This document shows positions 60,218 to 64,000 of a stretch of 64,000 nucleotides of DNA, one piece after another. Source of the stretch: CAYTLW01 sp964438735 (GTDB taxonomy: Bacteria; Myxococcota_A; UBA9042); the NCBI GenBank assembly GCA_964438735.1, contig CAYTLW010000020.1, positions 23,202 through 87,201 of the forward strand, given 5' to 3'. Under the pieces are notes generated by a model, which worked only from the letters and a program-made list of their open reading frames with translations, had not been told where the DNA came from and did not search any database. How positions within the stretch are numbered: the first letter of the stretch is position 1; each line of letters opens with the position of its first letter. Both the position numbers and the translations under genes were made by a program.

Positions 60218-62101
60218 CTAGTTCAGCGGCCCGACGAACTCCATCTGGAACCGACTGTGGCTGCCCGCCGAATTCCACGAGTGCCAGCCGTAGTGGCTGT
60301 TATTACCCGATGACTGGTGGATCGAGATGTAGAAGGTGTCGCCCTTCTTGAACGGCCAGATCTGGTCGCCCCTGGACGCGTTCCAGCCCGTGTGCGGCAG
60401 GTAGTGGTGGCTGTAGATGTACTGACCGCCGTTCTTCATGAAGCGCGTCTGCCGGTACGACGAGGTGTAACCGTCAGCCCAGAGGTTGGCCCGGTAGTAG
60501 CCAGACTTCTTGAAGGTGATGGTGCCGTTGCCGTTGACGGAGAAGTAGTCGCCAGCGGTGTTGATGTCGACGCCATTGAGACAGTAGGTATGCCAGCCCG
60601 TCTTGCGGTTGTGCTGCTTGCAGCCGCCCGACCAGATGATCGGCCGCGACCTGGCGGCGTACCATTCGTAGGTGATCTTATTCGACTTGTCGGTGTTGCG
60701 GGTGCAGACCTGGGTGCCCCAGGTGGGGTCGAAACGCAGCGTGCCGTAGTGGGCGGAGTCGCAGGGTGAGTTGCCCTTGCCGAGCTTGATGCCGCCTGCG
60801 ACGGTCACGGTGTCGTTGGTGACACCCTTGAGTTGATCCTTGACCAGCAGGTTGCCCTGAATCTTGACCTTCTTGTTGCTCAACGTCTGGATGTTGATGC
60901 AGAACTTGTTGACAGCACCGTCGTTGCCATTGTTCAGGAACTTGGTGTCGATCACCTGGATGCGCCACTTGCCCTTGGGGTTCTTGCCAACCCACTTGGT
61001 CAGGTCACCTTTGAGGACCTTGTTTTTGGACGGCCATACGGCGGACAGGGAGTTGCCCGCGCTACTCTTATCCCAAAGCAGATACTCGACGTTCGCAGGA
61101 TCCCAGAGCTTGACCACCACGAACTTCAGGTCGCTGTTCTTCAGGTCGATCAGCACATCGAGCTTCTGCGACAAACCGTAGTCGCCGAAGGTCAACTCCG
61201 ATGACACGCCGACGGGGTTGTTGTCCTTGATCGGGACGGCCTTGGCGATGCAATCCGTGTTCTGGAACTGGTTGTGGATCAGGAAGTTGGAGATCTCGTC
61301 GATGCCGTCGGCGGGCAGCGCTTTGGGGTCCATGGCCTTGACGCACTTCAACGTGCCGTCCGGGTTGATGCCCTTGACCACTTCGCCCGCCGCCTTGCAC
61401 TCACCCGAAGGGATCTTGATGCCGGTCAGCTTGCTGCCATCGCCCTGGAAGGTCGTGGCCGAGACCGTCGCCGCTGCCACCGCTTTTGCCTTCAGGGCGT
61501 TGCCGCCCAGGTCGAGGTCCTTGTCGATCTTCAACTCGGACACACCCACACAACCGGTGCACTGCAGGTCCAAAGCGACCGTTGCCGGGCCTCCCTTGGT
61601 CTTGGCACCAGCGTACGGAAAGCCCACCTTGTCGGCCCCGACCGCTCCCTTGCCGATGGCGCCGCCCCCAACACAACCCGTGCAGGACAGCGACCTGGCC
61701 GCCTCGGCGAGCAATGTGTAGGCCACCGATCGCAGCTGCGTCCGGGGTAGTTCTGGGTCGTTGGCGACTTTCACGCCGAGCCAGGCCGCGGACATCTTGT
61801 TCAGTGTCGTCGGCGACAGGGGCTTGACCTTGCCGAGAGCGACGCTGAAGCGACCACCTTTGATGGCCACGGGGATGGGCCCCTCGCTCCAGGTCGCGCT
61901 GCCGCCACTGGCTGCGGCGTAGAGGCCAAAGGTCATGTCGTACACGCCGTCTGCGGCCGCTCCGCCACCGGTGGAGGTCAGCACGCCCTCCAACGTGAGG
62001 GTCTTGGGTACGGCGGCCTCGATGTCGGTCACCGCTGCCAGGGCCACGGCGAGGCCAATGAACGCTGTCAGGGCCGCCTTGAGAGTGCTACTGCGCTGCA
62101 T
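60218..62101 (-). CDS. Secreted protein with P-domain and C1q-like C-terminal domain
   Basis: 627 residues from ATG 62101 (AGGAGCAG upstream). Signal peptide cleaved near 30. Two SCTGCVGG-type segments (about 145-210) are common in myxococcal secreted proteins. Residues about 275-425 match a proprotein convertase P-domain: IPDNNPVGVSSELT-like wording (here IKDNNPVGVSSEL), GKWRIQVIDTKFLNNGNDGAVNKFCINI. The last 130 residues (TITFKKSGYYRANLW; GDTFYISIH; SHSRFQMEFVGPLN) resemble a C1q/TNF-like jelly roll. No protease domain is attached. Probably a surface or secreted multi-domain binding protein. Confidence 0.82.
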   Translation of the reverse strand: MQRSSTLKAALTAFIGLAVALAAVTDIEAAVPKTLTLEGVLTSTGGGAAADGVYDMTFGLYAAASGGSATWSEGPIPVAIKGGRFSVALGKVKPLSPTTLNKMSAAWLGVKVANDPELPRTQLRSVAYTLLAEAARSLSCTGCVGGGAIGKGAVGADKVGFPYAGAKTKGGPATVALDLQCTGCVGVSELKIDKDLDLGGNALKAKAVAAATVSATTFQGDGSKLTGIKIPSGECKAAGEVVKGINPDGTLKCVKAMDPKALPADGIDEISNFLIHNQFQNTDCIAKAVPIKDNNPVGVSSELTFGDYGLSQKLDVLIDLKNSDLKFVVVKLWDPANVEYLLWDKSSAGNSLSAVWPSKNKVLKGDLTKWVGKNPKGKWRIQVIDTKFLNNGNDGAVNKFCINIQTLSNKKVKIQGNLLVKDQLKGVTNDTVTVAGGIKLGKGNSPCDSAHYGTLRFDPTWGTQVCTRNTDKSNKITYEWYAARSRPIIWSGGCKQHNRKTGWHTYCLNGVDINTAGDYFSVNGNGTITFKKSGYYRANLWADGYTSSYRQTRFMKNGGQYIYSHHYLPHTGWNASRGDQIWPFKKGDTFYISIHQSSGNNSHYGWHSWNSAGSHSRFQMEFVGPLN

Positions 62102-62353
62102 GACTGCTCCTAGCGAGTGTTGCGGCCAGGAGGCCGCCCAGGACGAATTGGGCACAGGTAAGATCAGCCCGTTGAGTTGGTACATCATGCCCGCGCCGTT
62201 CGGGCTGCGCAAACAGGTCGCGCGGGTGCCAGACTCGAACCCATGTGGCATGGTCGCAGTCGGCAAGCGGAGCAAACACCAGGGCACTGTTCGCGTTCTC
62301 GGCTGGGCCGGGTTTTGTTCAATTGGCGCGTGGTGCGCGGCCGGGAGGGGACC

Positions 62354-63850
62354 ATGAATTGGCAGCGATGGCGGCGGCCCGGGCTGGCCCTTCTGGCCAC
62401 GATAGTCGGCTTGGGCCTGGCCGAGATCGGCGTGCGAATCATAGGCGCTGCACCAGCGGTCAAAGACATCCACCTGGGCGACGGCGAGGACCCGGATCTG
62501 GCCTACCAGCGCTCGGCCAACCCCATCCTCGGGTTCGAGTTGAAGCCGGGCTACCGAAACGAAGACGCCGATCTGCTGCGCAGCTATCCGGCCATCAACA
62601 AACACGGCCAGCGCGACGTGGAGCGCACCTTCACCAAGGCCACCGGCACGCGAAGAGTGCTCCTGGTAGGCGACTCGGTGGTCGAGGGCGGAGGCATCGC
62701 TGACCTGGAGCACACCATCTCGCGACGCCTGGAGAAGATCTGGGCCAACGCGGCGATCGAGGTGCTCAACTTCGGCGTGTCGGGCTATTGCACCCTCGCC
62801 GAGGTCGAGTTGCTCGAGAAGAAGGGCCTGCGTTTCGGGCCCGATCTGGTCATCCTGTTGTTCACCGAGAACGACTTTCACAACTTCAACCAGCAGGCCT
62901 TTGCGCTGGGCGCGATCCACGATCGACCGCGTGTCGTCGAGACGCTGTTCAACAACTCACACCTGTTCCGGCTGGGCGCATGGCGCGGCAACCTGTGGGG
63001 CCTACGCGACGAACTCGACCCCATGGCGTGGAACCAGACGGCCATTGGCGGCAACAACGTGGTCCAGGGTCTGCGCCGCCTGGCCACGTTGAGTCGACGG
63101 CACCGATTCGGTGTGCTTGTGGCAGTCTGGCCGCGCTTTGGCGGGGACGCGGTGGAGGATCCATTCCCCAGCCCCGACGATCCCAAGCGCTTGATTGTGG
63201 AACAGATCGCCGCGGCCAACGAGCTGCCGATCGTGCGCCTGTCGCCCTGGTTCCGCCGTCAGAAAGAGGCCATTGAGAAAGCTGGTGGGCCGCTCCGGGC
63301 CTTTACCAATGGCGACGGGCTGCATCCCTCGCCCGCGGGCACGGCCATCGCCGCGGACGCGCTGGCCGAGGTGGTGGGCGCAGACTTGAAGATGGCTGCC
63401 GTACAGCCCCTGCCGACGCAGGAGGGTTCACCCAAGGCGGCCCTGGTGGCCAGAAAGCTGGGCCAGGAGAAGCTGGCGGACGACGCGATCGTGCTCTTCA
63501 ACCAGGGCGTGACCCTGATGAAGGCCGGCCAGTCGGACGCTGCGCTGGCGAAGTTTCAGCAGGTGATCGCCAAGCGGCCGACGCACGCGGGTGCGCTGAA
63601 CAATGTGGGCATCCTGCATGCCAGAGCCGGCAGGATTCCGCAGGCGGGTACACACTTCGACCTGGCCATCGCCGCCGCGCCCGAGCACCCCGACGGCTAC
63701 GTGAACCTGGGCATGCTGGCCCTGCAGCACCGCCAGTTCAGCGAAGCGGAGCGACTGCTGACCAAGGCCGTGGAACTCCGGCCGGGCGACGCGATGCTGG
63801 TGAAGTTGCTGGACGCGGCCAAGGCGCGCCGGATGCCGGACTCGCCGTAA
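62354..63850 (+). CDS. SGNH-type hydrolase with C-terminal TPRs
   Basis: 498 residues from ATG 62354, GGGAGGGG just upstream. A membrane anchor (about 9-30) is followed by an SGNH fold: LVGDSVVEGGG with the nucleophile Ser, FGVSGYCTLAE, FTENDFHNF for the Asn block, and DGLHPSPAG carrying the Asp-x-x-His pair. The esterase or acyl-transfer substrate is unknown. Residues about 405-498 form two or three TPRs (FNQGVTLMKAGQSDAALAKFQQVI; LNNVGILHARAGRIPQAGTHFDLAI; GMLALQHRQFSEAERLLTKAV). Such fused proteins often modify cell-surface polysaccharides. Confidence 0.88.
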   Translation: MNWQRWRRPGLALLATIVGLGLAEIGVRIIGAAPAVKDIHLGDGEDPDLAYQRSANPILGFELKPGYRNEDADLLRSYPAINKHGQRDVERTFTKATGTRRVLLVGDSVVEGGGIADLEHTISRRLEKIWANAAIEVLNFGVSGYCTLAEVELLEKKGLRFGPDLVILLFTENDFHNFNQQAFALGAIHDRPRVVETLFNNSHLFRLGAWRGNLWGLRDELDPMAWNQTAIGGNNVVQGLRRLATLSRRHRFGVLVAVWPRFGGDAVEDPFPSPDDPKRLIVEQIAAANELPIVRLSPWFRRQKEAIEKAGGPLRAFTNGDGLHPSPAGTAIAADALAEVVGADLKMAAVQPLPTQEGSPKAALVARKLGQEKLADDAIVLFNQGVTLMKAGQSDAALAKFQQVIAKRPTHAGALNNVGILHARAGRIPQAGTHFDLAIAAAPEHPDGYVNLGMLALQHRQFSEAERLLTKAVELRPGDAMLVKLLDAAKARRMPDSP

Positions 63851-63887
63851 GGGCCCAACACTCGGACAGCGAAGCCCAAAACGGCCG

Positions 63888-63917
63888 ACGGCCGGCGAAG
63901 AGTGCTTCGCCGACCGT
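63888..63917. terminator. Hairpin between convergent genes
   Basis: ACGGCCGGCGAAG, an AGTG loop, and CTTCGCCGACCGT: a 13-base stem with one mismatch, 37 bases after the SGNH stop. No T-run on either side. It may stop transcription in both directions. Confidence 0.4.
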
Positions 63918-63947
63918 CTGGCAATGTCTGGACTGCAGGTCGTCTGC

Positions 63948-64000
63948 CTAGTTGTTCCACCCGTTGGGCTTCCAATCCATGTCGTCGACGTAGATCAGAC
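63948..64000 (-). CDS. C-terminal end of an unidentified gene, cut by the right edge
   Basis: An open frame enters from the right edge and stops at TAG 63948. The visible end reads ...IYVDDMDWKPNGWNN. Too short for a function; the Asp/Trp/Asn composition fits a secreted protein. Support is the stop facing the hairpin at 63888-63917, nothing else. Confidence 0.35.
   Translation of the reverse strand, partial: LIYVDDMDWKPNGWNN

Noticed and set aside
62229..62252. tRNA-like T-arm (minus-strand GGGTTCGAGTC) between the P-domain and SGNH genes
   Set aside because: The flanking bases do not form a T-stem, and no acceptor, D or anticodon arm could be folded around it.

Overview
The window looks like chromosomal DNA of a Myxococcota-type (deltaproteobacterial lineage) bacterium. 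The grounds are high GC with dense coding on both strands; several long Cys-rich lipoproteins built of CDDGNxCTxDxC modules with a MopE-like CDGIDSDCNG motif; a DUF2330 protein ending in a MYXO-CTERM-like tail (Cys, hydrophobic helix, RRRR); an IgGFc-binding-like lipoprotein; and many secreted lipoproteins. About 47 protein genes are called. No rRNA, tRNA, CRISPR array, insertion sequence or prophage was recognised, and no gap between genes exceeds about 250 bases.

Layout. 1-7.4 kb: a C45 (acyltransferase-like) lipoprotein cut by the left edge, a propeller-like lipoprotein, a giant Cys-repeat lipoprotein and a receiver-adenylate cyclase. 7.5-16.7 kb: phosphoglucose isomerase, MutM, and cell-wall genes (MurJ flippase, UppP, AmiC-like amidase) with a quinone-reductase-like enzyme and a CoaB-like protein. 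16.8-24.5 kb: a lipoprotein, a large acyl-CoA dehydrogenase with repeated half-sites over its promoter, a concentrative nucleoside transporter and, divergent from it, a PfkB kinase fused to a QNG1-type queuosine-nucleotide glycosylase, then SmpB. 24.6-31.3 kb: two more surface lipoproteins, a CaiB/BaiF CoA-transferase and a PdxB-like dehydrogenase. 31.4-38.5 kb: a TMTC-like membrane protein, then an electron-transfer operon (EMO-type Fe-S oxidoreductase, EtfB, EtfA, acyl-CoA dehydrogenase) closed by an intrinsic terminator. 38.5-43.4 kb: the DUF2330/MYXO-CTERM protein and the AmmeMemoRadiSam trio (B and A forward, radical SAM enzyme convergent). 43.5-59.4 kb: a long minus-strand series, from a porin, a PHP-domain lipoprotein, a small membrane protein, an SDR and a TPR protein through Lon, a 52-residue membrane protein, an RlmL-like and a PlsX-like protein (both with eroded motifs), a HAD-like protein, a DUF423 protein and a membrane protein. 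59.5-64 kb: endonuclease III, a P-domain/C1q-like secreted protein, an SGNH hydrolase with TPRs, and the tail of a gene cut by the right edge.

The functions fall into four groups: surface display and envelope building; fatty-acid oxidation feeding electrons to the quinone pool; nucleic-acid repair and quality control (MutM, Nth, SmpB, Lon); and small-molecule salvage. The best candidate for a new system is the nucleoside transporter with the PfkB-QNG1 fusion. If both domains are active, one polypeptide could phosphorylate queuosine and release queuine from the resulting 5'-phosphate. A recurring promoter pattern (TTGCCC-like -35, 17-18 bp, TAGnnT -10) precedes at least seven genes.
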